A stretch of 64,000 bases of DNA from Ulva prolifera (taxonomy: Eukaryota; Chlorophyta; Ulvophyceae; Ulvales; Ulvaceae): NCBI GenBank assembly GCA_023078555.1, contig CM041197.1, positions 7,782,842 through 7,846,841 of the forward strand, read 5' to 3'. This document shows positions 46,396 through 57,500 of this stretch, one piece after another. Positions within the stretch are counted from its first letter, which is position 1. Each line of letters opens with the position of its first letter. Position numbers and translations under genes: made by a program. The notes below the pieces were generated by a model that saw only the letters and a list, made by a program, of their open reading frames with translations, was not told the origin of the DNA and ran no database searches.

Positions 46396-48768
46396 ACGGA
46401 TATGGTTGCCAGGGGCACGTGCTCGTTTGTTCGGAGTCTGAGGGGTATCATCATACCGTTTGCGATTGCGGGGGCCCGCGGAATTTGGAGTGTTTGCCGC
46501 GCTCTGCGGCTGCGGCTGCGGCGGCGGGGGTGGTGGCGGCGGTAGCTCGTCGGCGGGCTCCACTGCCATCAGGCACTTGTTCTTGTTGGCAGGGTGTTGC
46601 GCCCAGGTTGCGAGTGCCTCCGGCGCAATGGAACGCGCGGTAGGGCAGTCCGCGATGCGGTGGTACCTGTCGCTGTCAGGCATGGAGGAGGGGCAGATGC
46701 CGCAAACTCGCTTGCGGTGGTGGAAAGTTGCTTCCAAGAGGAATATCCCGACGGCCACGGGTGTGAATGGAAGGTAGTAAGGGAGCTCTTTACGGCAGGC
46801 TGCCGCAAGACCGTGGATGGTGAATGGCGCGTTGTGGTTGGCAACTTCAAACGCATACACATCTTTGATCCACTGTGGTACGGTGGGGCTGTCCATGGCA
46901 TTATCGAGCCAGGCCTGCTTCTGTCGGAATGGAAGCTTACGGGCGTCCCGGAGGCCTGGTAAGCGCTCCCGGGTGACGCTGGAACATGGCGTAGATGGCT
47001 GCACATATGTTGAACGGTTGTTAGAAAATTGGCTGCGACTCTGGCCTGGTCTTTGGGTATTGGTATATGCCATGGCAATCTGCCGCTGGCCTCGTTTTGG
47101 TGCTGATGTGTGGCCATGGGCTGGCATCTCACGGGTGGGGGTGGTATGGGTGCTGGTGGATGCAAAATCTACACCCTGGTAATGGTTGGCAGAGAATGTG
47201 GCAAAGCGCTTGGCTGTGTTGGCTGTCTCCTTGGCTGTGTTCAGCTTGTCCACACACCATGTGACAAATGCTATGGCATGTGAATTTGCGCGCTCGGTCG
47301 GCCATGTGTGGCTGTTCTCCAGATGTGTGGTCAATTTTTGTAGCAGGTCTGGTAGTGGCATGAACATTTTGACTGTGGCTGACAATTCTGAGGTGCACTC
47401 AGGGGACATGAGGTGCTGCAATTTGTCAAACAAGTTCCATGCAAAATCTTGCAGGGACATTTTGCCTGGCAAGTCCACATAATCGAGAAAGATCAATTGG
47501 TAATATATGCGGACATGATGCACCAAGTCATTGAAGCTGGAGGCTTTTCCAGCACGGTATTTGCTCCAGGCTCCCTCGATATGCATTCTGAATTGCCCGT
47601 TGGTAAAGAAAAAGTCACGTATGGCATCCAGCCATTCACGAACGGTGCACTCAGGAGACATGGCTTTTTCTGTGGCAACCTGGTAGTGCATGGCATCACG
47701 AGTGAAACCCTTGGACAAATGTTTGATCACCTGGGCCTCAGATAGTTTCATGCATAAGACGCGGTTGTTCAAAACTTCGCACACGTAGTGATGCCACTTT
47801 CGCTCAGCGGATGCATCGCCGCGAACCGCATCAGACAAAGGAAAATGTATGGATGCGAAGAAATAATCAGCAGACCTAAACCAGGTTGCACTCGAGTCGT
47901 CTGTGAAGTTCGGGGTGTACGATGGCAGGCTCGACACGTGAGGCAGGGATGACAGTACCAGGTTCGATCGCACGATGCCGGCGTACTGCAGCGCGGGCGC
48001 TGCTGCCACCTGCGCGGATGTCGCGCGGAACAGCTGCTCCTCGAAGTAGTTCGCTGTAGTCCCAGGTAGGATAGACGCTGCTGTGTACATGGACCGTACG
48101 ATCGGCTCAATGGCGCTGACGGCGAGGGTGGCGAGCTGCGACACCATGGCCGCGGGGCTGGAGCTGGTGCTTCTTGCGCGATGCGACGTGACGCGCAAGG
48201 CGAGGGCAGGGAAGTCCAGGTGGGAGTGGTCCACAGGACACTGTAGCCATACGGTTGCCCAGGCAGCAGCATCTGTAGAGAAGGAATATACGAAGTCCAG
48301 AATGGTGGCAGCGAGGGCGCCCCCAGTCCAGGTGTAGAAGGCCATCGCGCTGACGGAGAGAAGATCGCGCACGCAGCCCACAGGTGGACCCCAGTTGGAG
48401 GCGCAGGTTGTCGCAGTGGCTGCTCGCAGCTGCTCGCGCACTTGGTCGCCATTCAGGTGGGACCTTCGTCGAAGAGCTTCGAACGGAGGGGGCGTCTGGT
48501 CGGTGGTGCTTTGGACGAGCATCTGGAGCAGGGTGCGGGAAGCCTGGCCGTACGACTTCAGCACCTCGACAGACGAGCGTCGAGTCGCTTCGAAGAAAGC
48601 CTTCGTAAGTGTCAGCAGGAGGGATATGGCCAGGCGGATTGCCTCGCGCTCTGCTGCTTGCAAAGCGTCGAAGCCTGACAGTTGGATGAGGTCGGGAGGT
48701 ACGCCATCGTCATCTGGAGGCTGAACGACAGACGCATAAAACTGACTATACTCGCTAGGATCGGCCAT
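46393..48768 (-). CDS. GAG: Gag-like protein of the chromovirus
   Basis: 791 codons from an ATG only 23 nt after the 5' LTR. Long helical N-terminal and capsid-like region (LISLLLTLTKAFFEA-like helices; WLDAIRDFFFTNGQF). Near residue 688 there is a zinc-knuckle-like CGIC-x10-H-x4-C, wider than the canonical CX2CX4HX4C. A Pro-run and a basic C-terminus (RNRKRY) follow. Assigned as gag from position and the knuckle; primary sequence is not diagnostic. It would form particles and package element RNA. Confidence 0.8.
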   Translation of the reverse strand: MADPSEYSQFYASVVQPPDDDGVPPDLIQLSGFDALQAAEREAIRLAISLLLTLTKAFFEATRRSSVEVLKSYGQASRTLLQMLVQSTTDQTPPPFEALRRRSHLNGDQVREQLRAATATTCASNWGPPVGCVRDLLSVSAMAFYTWTGGALAATILDFVYSFSTDAAAWATVWLQCPVDHSHLDFPALALRVTSHRARSTSSSPAAMVSQLATLAVSAIEPIVRSMYTAASILPGTTANYFEEQLFRATSAQVAAAPALQYAGIVRSNLVLSSLPHVSSLPSYTPNFTDDSSATWFRSADYFFASIHFPLSDAVRGDASAERKWHHYVCEVLNNRVLCMKLSEAQVIKHLSKGFTRDAMHYQVATEKAMSPECTVREWLDAIRDFFFTNGQFRMHIEGAWSKYRAGKASSFNDLVHHVRIYYQLIFLDYVDLPGKMSLQDFAWNLFDKLQHLMSPECTSELSATVKMFMPLPDLLQKLTTHLENSHTWPTERANSHAIAFVTWCVDKLNTAKETANTAKRFATFSANHYQGVDFASTSTHTTPTREMPAHGHTSAPKRGQRQIAMAYTNTQRPGQSRSQFSNNRSTYVQPSTPCSSVTRERLPGLRDARKLPFRQKQAWLDNAMDSPTVPQWIKDVYAFEVANHNAPFTIHGLAAACRKELPYYLPFTPVAVGIFLLEATFHHRKRVCGICPSSMPDSDRYHRIADCPTARSIAPEALATWAQHPANKNKCLMAVEPADELPPPPPPPPQPQPQSAANTPNSAGPRNRKRYDDTPQTPNKRARAPGNHIR

Positions 48769-48791
48769 GGCAGAGAAGCCTCACCGATACC
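48769..48791 (-). other. Leader and probable primer-binding site
   Basis: Only 23 nt separate the 5' LTR from the gag ATG. Reading the element strand, the LTR end CAACA is followed by GGTATCGGTGAGG. GGTATC resembles the initiator-tRNA-Met site TGGTATCAGAGC, but the leading T is missing and the match stops after six bases, so the primer is uncertain. Confidence 0.4.
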
Positions 48792-49585
48792 TGTTGAATT
48801 GTCGGGTAGCGCAGGGAGCTGGGCACCCTAGCGAGCGTACAGAAACGACAGGAGAGAAGGACTCGGGTAACAATGTAGCACACAGTGGGATGACTGGAAC
48901 AGGAGCGCCCCAATCGACCAAAGGTAATTGTGTCGATCACAGCAAAACACTTGGAATATATGTGCCCAGGTCCATCCCTGCTTTGTGCTGTCCTCGCTAC
49001 TGATAGCTCTGTGGAACTGTGGAATCGCGCTGCTCGTTGATCTCTGTACGGATCAGGGTGCAGCATCCCGCGAGATCTGGCGATCTGCTGCGGGCATTGG
49101 GATTTGGCATGTATCATCCTCCGTCAATCCAATGCAGCAACATCGTGCTGCATGGATACGCAGACGTAGGTTGGCTGGCATGGTCTTTGACGCTGCACCC
49201 TTGGCGTGCGCAAGCGCAGACCAGGAGTATGCATGCGCCGCATGCATGACGTGTCATGCACTGAGCTGGCACTTCGCACTGCCAAAAGGCTGTGGCAAAA
49301 GGTGGCATGATACATGGGATTGGTATGTGAGATTATACATGTTGAGGAATGCTAGTGGCACTTTTGGGCATGTGGAATTATGCACATGTAGCTGTATGCA
49401 TGCAGCTCATGTGCACAGCTGTGACGTGGTACATGCTGGCATTCTGAGGTATTCTTTGGTATACTTTCGCCTGGCTCAAGTTTTGCAAGGCACTAGCCTG
49501 AGATACATACACATGTATCCACAATTGGTGCCTGCATATCTGGAATAGGTGTGCTTCTGAGCAGACAGACTTGGCCATTACAACA
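48792..49585 (-). repeat. 5' LTR
   Basis: 794 bp, TGTTG...CAACA, same length as the left LTR with a single base difference. It contains the promoter of the element; I could not pick a definite TATA box. Confidence 0.93.
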
Positions 49586-49590
49586 CATCG
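49586..49590. repeat. Target-site duplication, right copy
   Basis: CATCG immediately after the right LTR, identical to 39743-39747. Confidence 0.9.
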
Positions 49591-51540
49591 GCCACGCCGG
49601 GAGCGCTAGCGTTGTCATTGTCAGCACCGGGAGGCCGCCCTGCGGCATGCGGCATCAGCCACGTGGTCGTCTTGCGATGCATGCATGCCAGGGTGGGATG
49701 CAATGCTGCTGTGATAGCCTCCCCAACGCAAGCGGCGACTTCCTGAGTGGCCTGCTGACAACAATGGCGTGACACGCTGCAACCCTGCGAGCCGCTTTTT
49801 CACGGCTGTTTCCCGGCCACGCCCCTTCACATTCCCACCGACTTCCCCAGGATCATGCACTGGGGGCGTGCTTCTCGTGCTGGACAGCGTGGGGCCAAGC
49901 ACACAGCTGCAGGATGCTGGGGACACCGCCGTCTTTAGAATTTGGCTTGTCTGCATACCTACATGTGCAGGGGTCCAGGCAGGTTCCGGCAGGCCGACCG
50001 TGCAGACACGGGATCGAAGAACAATGTGGCAACATCCCGGAACTTCCCGGAAATTGAATGCGGGCGGACATAGTTTCTAGTCGTAGATTGGAGATTGTTG
50101 AGCAGCCGTCGCACCTGGGCGAGGAGCCACGTTGTGACTCCTCACCCAACACAGCTTCCAGGTGGCATGTCCGGTGGTGCCGGCATTTGTAAGCCCGGCT
50201 ACAGCCGAGGCGCTGTTGAGCGGCAGTGCAGGCCATCCCCGAGCGCTGACGGTTCTGGGCGTCACGCTGCGGCGCAGGAAAACGGCTGGACATTGGCAGA
50301 TGCGCGCGGCATTCTGCATATTCGCTCCTTCAGTGGGGGCGCTCCAAACTGCTGCGGCAGATGTCATGCGTGCTGCGCGCCAACGACCCTGCTGCGTCTG
50401 GAGTTGTGAACGCCGGGTTCCACGTTGCACGACTTGGTAGACCTCCTAGATCTCAATCGGGCTTTAGGCCACCCACAAGGTTGTTCAGGAACCGCTGTCT
50501 CACTGTAGAGGGGAGCATGGGGGGCATTGGTGACGAAGGGATGCAGCAAGTTGGCATCTGGTTCAGTTGTACACCGGTAACTGAGTTATGCGGAACCATG
50601 AGAGCTTGGCAATCCACTCTCGGGACGACGGTGCGCTATTCGTGGTCATGGCTCATGTGTGCAAACACATCGATACTGAACCCGGCCTCTCATTCAGTTG
50701 TGGCCTTCTTGGACAACTCGGCCGTTCTCTGCGGATTATGCGGCCACCGACGCCCATCGCCAACTGCAGCCCTCCCTTTCGCCAATCTCTCTTGCGGCAT
50801 TGCTCGATCATGCACTGCTGGCAGAAGCTCATGTGGCATGCGCAGCCTTGAGACTCCGCAGCTGCATCCGCACAAGCAGGCCATCGCCTCGGCCTGCCCC
50901 ATCTGCCTCAGCGTGGCGAGCCGGGCACACTGGGGGCACACGCCTTGGTGTGACGCAGGCCGGCCCATTGCATTGCCGGCCACGCGAGGGGCCATTCACA
51001 CGTGTAGTGACCATTCACACATGTAGTGACGTGAGTAATTATCATGTTTTTTCGGGCTTACATGGCCATTTTGGCTCACCACTTGTGGGAGGCCGTACTG
51101 CGCATGCCATGCCATGCCGCTGCGCATGCCATGCCTCAGCTGCACAGACTGCGATGGCTTGCCCCTAGCACCACATGGTAAACGTGAAAAATGACTTTTG
51201 CGTTGAGGGCCTCGGTTCGAGGCCTGACGCGCTGCCTAAGCGTAGGACATGTTGGCACATTGCAAGTTCTGACTAGTAGCTGCTACATATATGCCCCATA
51301 TGCATGTGGGCAAATGTATCGTGCATGCATGTACCCCTCCATTGGGAAAGACCCTGATCGGGAAAGACCCTGATTGGTCAGAAACCCTGGGAAAGACCCT
51401 GATCGGTCAGAAACCGTCATCTCGCCAGCGAAGCAAATCTGTGTTACAAGGACAATCATTAATGATTAGGTACCTTAGGTAACCTTAGGTAACCTTGACT
51501 TCGGAAGACGGAGACTCTGGTAGCACCGCCGTGACAGGGT
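49591..51540. other. Stretch between chromovirus and LINE
   Basis: No convincing gene. A plus-strand frame near 50880-50950 contains CPIC and H...C residues (ACPICLSVASRAHWGHTPWC) that could be a remnant of a LINE N-terminal zinc finger, but this is weak. Short tandem repeats lie at 51344-51415 and about 51467-51497 (TTAGGTAACC-type). Confidence 0.35.
51344..51415 (+). repeat. Short tandem repeat, about three units
   Basis: Units built from GGGAAAGACCCTGATCGG and TCAGAAACC, with one shorter copy. Confidence 0.75.
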
Positions 51541-53042
51541 GCAATAACATGTGCACCAATGTGCAACCTGCGCGAGTATGGCCGCGGCATCGGAGAGAGC
51601 CTGGCGCCGCTGCAGGTTGGCGTTGGCACGCGGGGCGGGACCGAGATAGTCGTGCACGGCCTGTCTTCTGCTCTCGCTGAGGGCGCATCGGTGTTCTCGG
51701 TCGACACGAATAACGCCTTCAACTGCATCGACCGCGCGGCCATGTTCGCTGCCGTGAAGGAGCGTGCCCCGGCGCTGCGCAGCTGCCGTGAAGGAGCGGC
51801 TGCCATATGCTGCCCTTCACGCAATGGGCGTACGGCGCCGGGACCCCGCTGCACATCGCCGGCGCTCCGGAGGACGTCGAGCCGGTTCTCTGCCAACGCG
51901 GCGTCCGCCAAGGTGACCCCCTGGGCCCCCTCCTCTTTGCGTTGACCCTGCAGCCTGTCCTGGAGCGCGTCGACGCGTCAGGCGCCAGCGCGCCAGTGGT
52001 TGCGCACCTGGACGACATCAGCATCGCGGGCGACCTCGCGGCTGGAGCTGCCGTGTTCCGGCGGCTGTGTGTAGAAGCTGATGGCGTGCGCAGCATCGGG
52101 CTGGAGGTGAACCCGGCCAAACGCGGCGTCAACAGCGCTGACGCTGAGGCGGCGGCCGCTGTGGCCACGGAGCTCGGCATTCAGGATCTGCACGCGGGCT
52201 TCAAGGCAGGCGGCACGCCGCTGGGCACCCTGGAGTACGTCGCCGAGGCGCTGGACGTGCGGGCACGTGAGGTTGAGGGCCGTCGAGACCTTAAGGAAGC
52301 TTCGTGCGCATCCCGCTCTCATTGCAGGCGCAGTTCCTCCTATTGCGTGTGCCCCTGAGTGTGCGCATGACGCACCTGATGCGGACGGTGCCGTATGCCG
52401 TGCTCGAGCCGCACATGCGCAGGGCGGAGGCTGCTGTGTGGCGCGGTGCCGCTGCGATCCTGTGCCTGCCGCCTGAGGTTGCAGAGGCTGCTGCCGCGTC
52501 TGACAACTCGGTCACTGACGTTGAGACGTGGCGGCTGTCTTATCGGCTACTGTCCCCCGTCCGGCATGGCGGGCTCGGACTGACGATGCTGGTGGACAGC
52601 GTCGCTGACGCGGCTTTCCTATCGGGGGCTGGCTTGGCCGAACGCAACCTCGCCGGCTGCCCGGACCTGCTCCGCCCCCTCCGCGGCCACAGCCGGGGCA
52701 GTCTGATGCTGCGCTGGCAGGGCTTGTTCGACGAGCTGCATGAGCTGCTGGGGTGGGAGGCGGACGCCCGCGACCTACCGGACGAGTTCGTTTCGGGCAA
52801 GCTGCTGGTGGCCCAGCGTGAGGTGGGGCGCGCGGTCGCGGACCATGCGGCCTCGCTCCAGCTACAGGGCATCGACCTCGACACGACGGCCGGTAGGCGG
52901 GAAGCGGCGTGGTCAGGAGCGCGTGGGGGGGCCCGGCAGGTGCCTTCCTCTCCGCTCTGCCGGGCGGCGTTCTCACCCTGGGCGACGACATGTTTGTCCT
53001 GGCGGTGTGGCACCGCCTACGATTCCGCGTCCCAACGGATGT

Positions 53043-53070
<28 letters not shown>
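53043..53070 (+). repeat. Poly-C tract of 28 nt in the LINE
   Basis: Uninterrupted C run just before the zinc-motif cysteines of the LINE. Its length sets the downstream frame and it is prone to slippage and assembly error. Confidence 0.9.
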
Positions 53071-53075
<5 letters not shown>

Positions 53076-53511
53076 GCAAATGCAGTGCAGGTGTTGCCCC
53101 TGAACCAGACCACGCCATGGTCTGCAAGAAGGTGGCAAAGGAGACCCAGATGCGCCATGATAACCTGGCTCGTGCCTTGCGCCTGGTCGCCTCTTACGCC
53201 GGACTGCAGTCTGCCCTGGAGCCGCTCTACCGTGCCCTCGCGTGGGGCGCGGGTGTGGATCCGGAGCTGAATCGCCGCGGGGACATCATCGTGGTCATGC
53301 CACGCCTGGAGATGGCGGCCGTGGACGTCGTGGTCACACATGCGCCGGCGGCCTCATACGTGGCCGCTGCGGTGCGGGAGACAGGTGCGACGGCGGAGCG
53401 GGCGGAGGACAGGAAGCGGGACCGCTTCCGACGGGACGTGCCTGACCATGCCGCATTCCGGTTTGTTCCGTTTGCGGTTGAATCGTGCGGCTTTAGGGGC
53501 AAGGCATATAT

Positions 53512-53653
53512 ATAAACGCGGCTTTGGAGATGCGCCCACTGGCAGCGGCCACATATATATATACTCTATACTATACTCTATAGCTCTTGCGCTTGAGCTT
53601 GTGCATATATATGTGGCCGCTGCCAGTGGGCGCATCTCCAAAGGCGCGTTTAT
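53512..53653. repeat. Inverted duplication, 49-nt arms and 44-nt spacer
   Basis: Arms 53512-53560 and 53605-53653 are reverse complements with one mismatch (GCGGC versus GGCGC context). The right arm is LINE coding sequence (VAAASGRISKGAF), so the left arm is a reversed copy inserted into the element. The spacer is AT-rich. Confidence 0.85.
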
Positions 53654-53832
53654 CCAATTGGCGCTGCGGGTGTTGTCAGTGTCGTTGCAGCGGGGCAATG
53701 CGGACATGTATCGGAAGTCTGGGCTTGTCATCCCTCGGGAGCTGGGGTTGCGGTATGAGGCAGGCCTGGAGGACGCGATCCTGCCGGACTGAGGTGCACC
53801 ACGTGTGAGTGCGGTTGTAGTGTCAACGTTGA

Positions 53833-53890
53833 TGTTGATTTGGATGAGACTCGGTTTCAGTGTTTGTTTTCTCCCGTTCACTCTTTTGTT
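53833..53890 (+). repeat. Dispersed repeat, copy F
   Basis: TTGATTTGGATGAGACTCGG, spacer, then TTTTCTCCCGTTCACTCTTT. It begins about 40 nt past the LINE stop. A second GTTCACTCTTTTGTAA follows at about 53906. Confidence 0.65.
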
Positions 53891-54577
53891 GTTACTGGGA
53901 CGGCGTTCACTCTTTTGTAATACTACATGTGCACCAACGCCACCGTCGTCAACTGATCAGCAGCAGATGCTGCCACAACGCAGAGTCGTGTATCGGGACG
54001 CATGTTAACATAATTACTGACGCGCTTGACACATATTGACGTCACTGTGAGCTCAGTTGTCGCCATCTCATATGCACGTAAATCGCATATGCACGTTCGC
54101 GTATGCACACGGGCAGTATGACGCTTGCTCGTGCACGGGCCGGCCTCGCAGCGAGCGTCTAAGGATCCAACAGCACGCTCTGCCTCATGTCTATCGGTGA
54201 AGCGTGCTCGTTCGACGGTTTGATCTCTGTACAACTGCTGCGCTCGTATAGAGGTTTGGGCTACGTATACAGAGATGCTGGGCTGTGGAAGCTCGATGCG
54301 CAGCGGCTGCGATAGCTGAGTTTTAGTCGTCTGTGCATGACGTCGCGAAAGCTGTGCATGTGGAAGCTACTTCGTGAGAGATTGCCATGCCTTACTTACT
54401 TGCCAGGTCTTAACACTCGTGTGCATCCATTGAGCTCAGTCCCGTAAATTTGTACGCAGTATTGCGCTGCGGTCGAAATCCTCATGAGCTCGCAAGCTTG
54501 GCGCGATCGGGTGCAGGTGTAGGAGCGGGTCAGCAGACACCAGTGGCTTCGACTGGCAACCCGGAGAAGCATATTGA
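53891..54577. other. Intergenic region before the second receptor kinase
   Basis: No coding sequence recognised. It should include the promoter of the gene starting at 54578; I could not identify a clear core promoter element. Confidence 0.4.
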
Positions 54578-57500
54578 ATGAATCATAGCTCAACGATGTT
54601 GGGCCAGATGCAACAGCTCGCCATGGTGCTGCCACTGCTGCCAGTGGTTCTTCGGGTTCTGCCATCGACGGCAGGTGTTGCCCAGACAGCGCCACAGCCA
54701 GCGAGCGATTATGCTGACAGCGACTATCAAAATGATTACGAATACGAACCATGGTGTTGGACTCGACCTTCGGACGTTTCGGTGCGCGTCACCAACCGAT
54801 TGCCATGCCGCATGAGAGCACGCGGAAAGTGCACATCGCGTACAGACAATGGTCTGTTGGTATTCGCCCTTTCAGCTGCAAAACTGCCATTATAAGGCCT
54901 GTAGGCCCTCTTCATTCTTCTGTACCATATTTCTGGTTTTGCCGCACTGAGGAGTGGGCGCGGTTGTGGTGTGATCGTGTATGTATGCGTGTGTTGCTGT
55001 TGGTTCGGACGAGATTCGCTATCGGTGTTTGTCTTCTTCCGTTCACTCTTTTGTAATTATTTCTGGTTTTGCTCGTCGACCGATCGACCGGTCGTTCGAC
55101 TGATCGTTGCCTCAGGTAGCATATGCTCACTGTGAGAGATAAAGACCTCGGTTACAGAAGAGGCAGAGGAAATAGACAAACACTAAAACAGTGAGAGATA
55201 GATACAGTTCTGCCCGGCACTTGAAGCATTGCTTCAAAGCCTCACTCGGAGTGTCACAGTGTTCAGCTGGCAGGGTATACGGCAACAGCAACTATGTTCA
55301 ACAAGTTGTGCAGGCGTGTCTGTGGACAGGTGATTGCCCCATCGAAGGCTGTGCGAACAAGTGCATCGTGAACGAAGACGTGGTCTCAAGCTGGGACGTA
55401 CTGCTCGACAGAGGAGTGGGGCTATACACTTATGAGGCCTGCCCCCTCCTAGCATACTCGATCAACAACATGGTGAATATGGTCAACGATTACAGCCGAC
55501 GCCGACTCCATGCTCACAGTGTATGCTCCTGTCCATGTGGCGATGTTTTCTAAGTAGACCTTTCAGACGGCTGTGCATATTTACAACACCAATACCAGCA
55601 CTATAGTGCTACATCAATCAGAGCTGCATGAGCCCTTGCCGTCCCATGTGATGCATGTGAGAGAATTACAGAAGAGTGACAAGTTCTGTAAAACGGGGCA
55701 TGAGAACCTCTTCCAAATCAGCCTTCGAAAGCCATAAAGTCAGTCACGTACGGCGGCCTTCAAATGAGTAGTGCATTGTCTACGAGGTGCGACATGTTTC
55801 GTCCGGTTCAGAATTGTCAATCCGGTACCTTACCGGTAAGGAGACAGCTAAATGAATCCAAATTCACTTTGCTTATTGTCGAGGCCTTGTGCTTGAACCA
55901 ATGGTTCTAAAGGTAGCACAGCCACATGTGGCTACAGGGCCACTCTTTAGGCCACCCTCGGATGCTGTGCGCGCAGCCCTGATGTTGTGATGCCCACAGA
56001 AAATCTGGGAAGATGAGAGATCATCAGAAATGATCATTATGTCTGTTGCTGTGCTGCACCTGCATCCATAAGTTCGTGGTCCCAAGCGGAACTGGCAGAC
56101 TCGCTGCATGAATTCCCTGAACGCAATGCGCTGTCGGCAGTGCTGTATTTTGCATGGTCACATCAAGGGCGGGTCGCCAGGACACATGTGATACGATGCT
56201 GCAAACAGGCAGGCACCGGTGTGCCGGGGCATGGGACCTGATGCCGGCTACAAGGTAGTATATCCCATAAGGTCAATTGGCCGTCATTGGCCCTGCCTAA
56301 CATGTGACATTGTGCAGGCCGACCTTTCCAATGTTCTTCAGAAAAGCAACACGTCTTCACGAGCTCGATCAGGCTGGCTGAAACAGAAAAATGTCCAGAT
56401 GGTGTCCAGCATCACCCGCGACGCGCTCCCGCACGCGCAGCGCCGCCGCACTCTTGATCTCTCCGAACTAGAGCCTGCCAATGTACGCCTTCCTCGGTCG
56501 CACTACTTTAGCTGCAGTGCCCAGTAGTTGCATCGTGTGTGATGCAAATGGTACAAGTGAGGCTGCCCCTCAAGTAGCACTTCATATGCATCCTATCCTC
56601 ATCATGATATGGGGGTTGATCATGAAAAAGTCGCGATCGATCCACACGATCATGCACACGTGTGCATCAACCATAAAAAAAGGGCCTAAGCTGTGCATAC
56701 GTGCCTATATGGCTTATTCACTGCTTGCGATGTAGCTTCCAATCGTGCAAGCTGCTGAACGTGGCGTGCGGACTAGCCAGGGCCGAGTGTGCTTCCGAAT
56801 TGCGGTGACTAGTGCTCATCGATACAGCTGCCCGCAGTGGCTGATCTGATGCATACCGCCGTGGCATGTAAGGATGATACGTATACATGAACCTTGCATT
56901 GAGTCCCGTTTTCCCGGACTGGCATGCGGTGCACACGTCCATTGGTGCACCAGTTAGCGTAGCAATTTGTGCTGCAACCACGACCAGTGTTCACCAGGGC
57001 CGCATCGCCTTTAATTGCGGTCAACACACAGCGACGTTACGCACCCACATCACACATGCCATGTTAATGACTATCCTTATTGCAGTAAATTGCAGTCCAT
57101 CAACTGGCACATGCCTGCAGCCATGCCCAACAGCAGAGGAGATAGGTTCGGTGGCATTCCTGATGATCGATGCTGCTGCTCGCTGGCGGCAAGTCTTCGA
57201 GATTAACGCAAGAGGTGCGCTGTTGGTGCTGTAGCGGCACTACCTCTCATCATGCGTCTCGGCCTGCACTGGCATGGCAATGCTATTGCAGGCTGACGCT
57301 GGCCGGCATATTGTGGCTCTGAGGCAGCCTAAGCCGTGAGACAGTCTGTGTGGACAGCTGTCGCAGTTGTAGTTGGTGTTGTATACTATACTATAGTATG
57401 GGCCATAAATTTCTGCCATGCCTACGACCGATGTCAGCAGACATCGCTCGTAGGCATGGCAGAAATTCAGCTGGGTACAACGTACATGAGGGCACATGCC

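Larger units (their letters stand above)
39748..49585 (-). mobile_element. Complete Ty3/gypsy chromovirus (LTR retrotransposon)
   Basis: 9,838 bp bounded by 794-bp LTRs with TGTTG...CAACA ends and a CATCG duplication. Transcribed from the minus strand: 5' LTR at 48792-49585, gag, protease-RT-RNase H, integrase with chromodomain, a small extra ORF, polypurine tract, 3' LTR at 39748-40541. The RT-RNH-integrase order and the C-terminal chromodomain define a chromovirus. I found a single LTR difference (G versus A, about 40473 versus 49514), so insertion was very recent. The three large ORFs have no internal stops. It inserted between two host genes and disrupts no exon I can identify. Confidence 0.95.
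51541..53792 (+). pseudogene. LINE-type retrotransposon, 5'-truncated and frameshifted
   Basis: Reverse transcriptase motifs occur in order but in three frames: PLQVGVGTRGGTEIVVHG and SVDTNNAFN (frame from 51559), QRGVRQGDPLGPLLF and HLDDISIAGD, a variant of the catalytic YxDD (frame from 51807), then the thumb and C-terminal region (frame from 52304). The end carries a C-x-C...H...C zinc motif followed by RGDIIV and DVVVTHA, which fits the restriction-like endonuclease domain of R2/CRE/Dualen-type LINEs. Frames change at a 34-bp partial duplication (about 51748/51782), near 52300, at a G-run near 52925 and at a 28-nt poly-C. Sequence before the RT core is missing. The last coding block (FIQLALRVLSVSLQRGN) resumes after an inverted duplication. 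Not functional. Confidence 0.8.
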
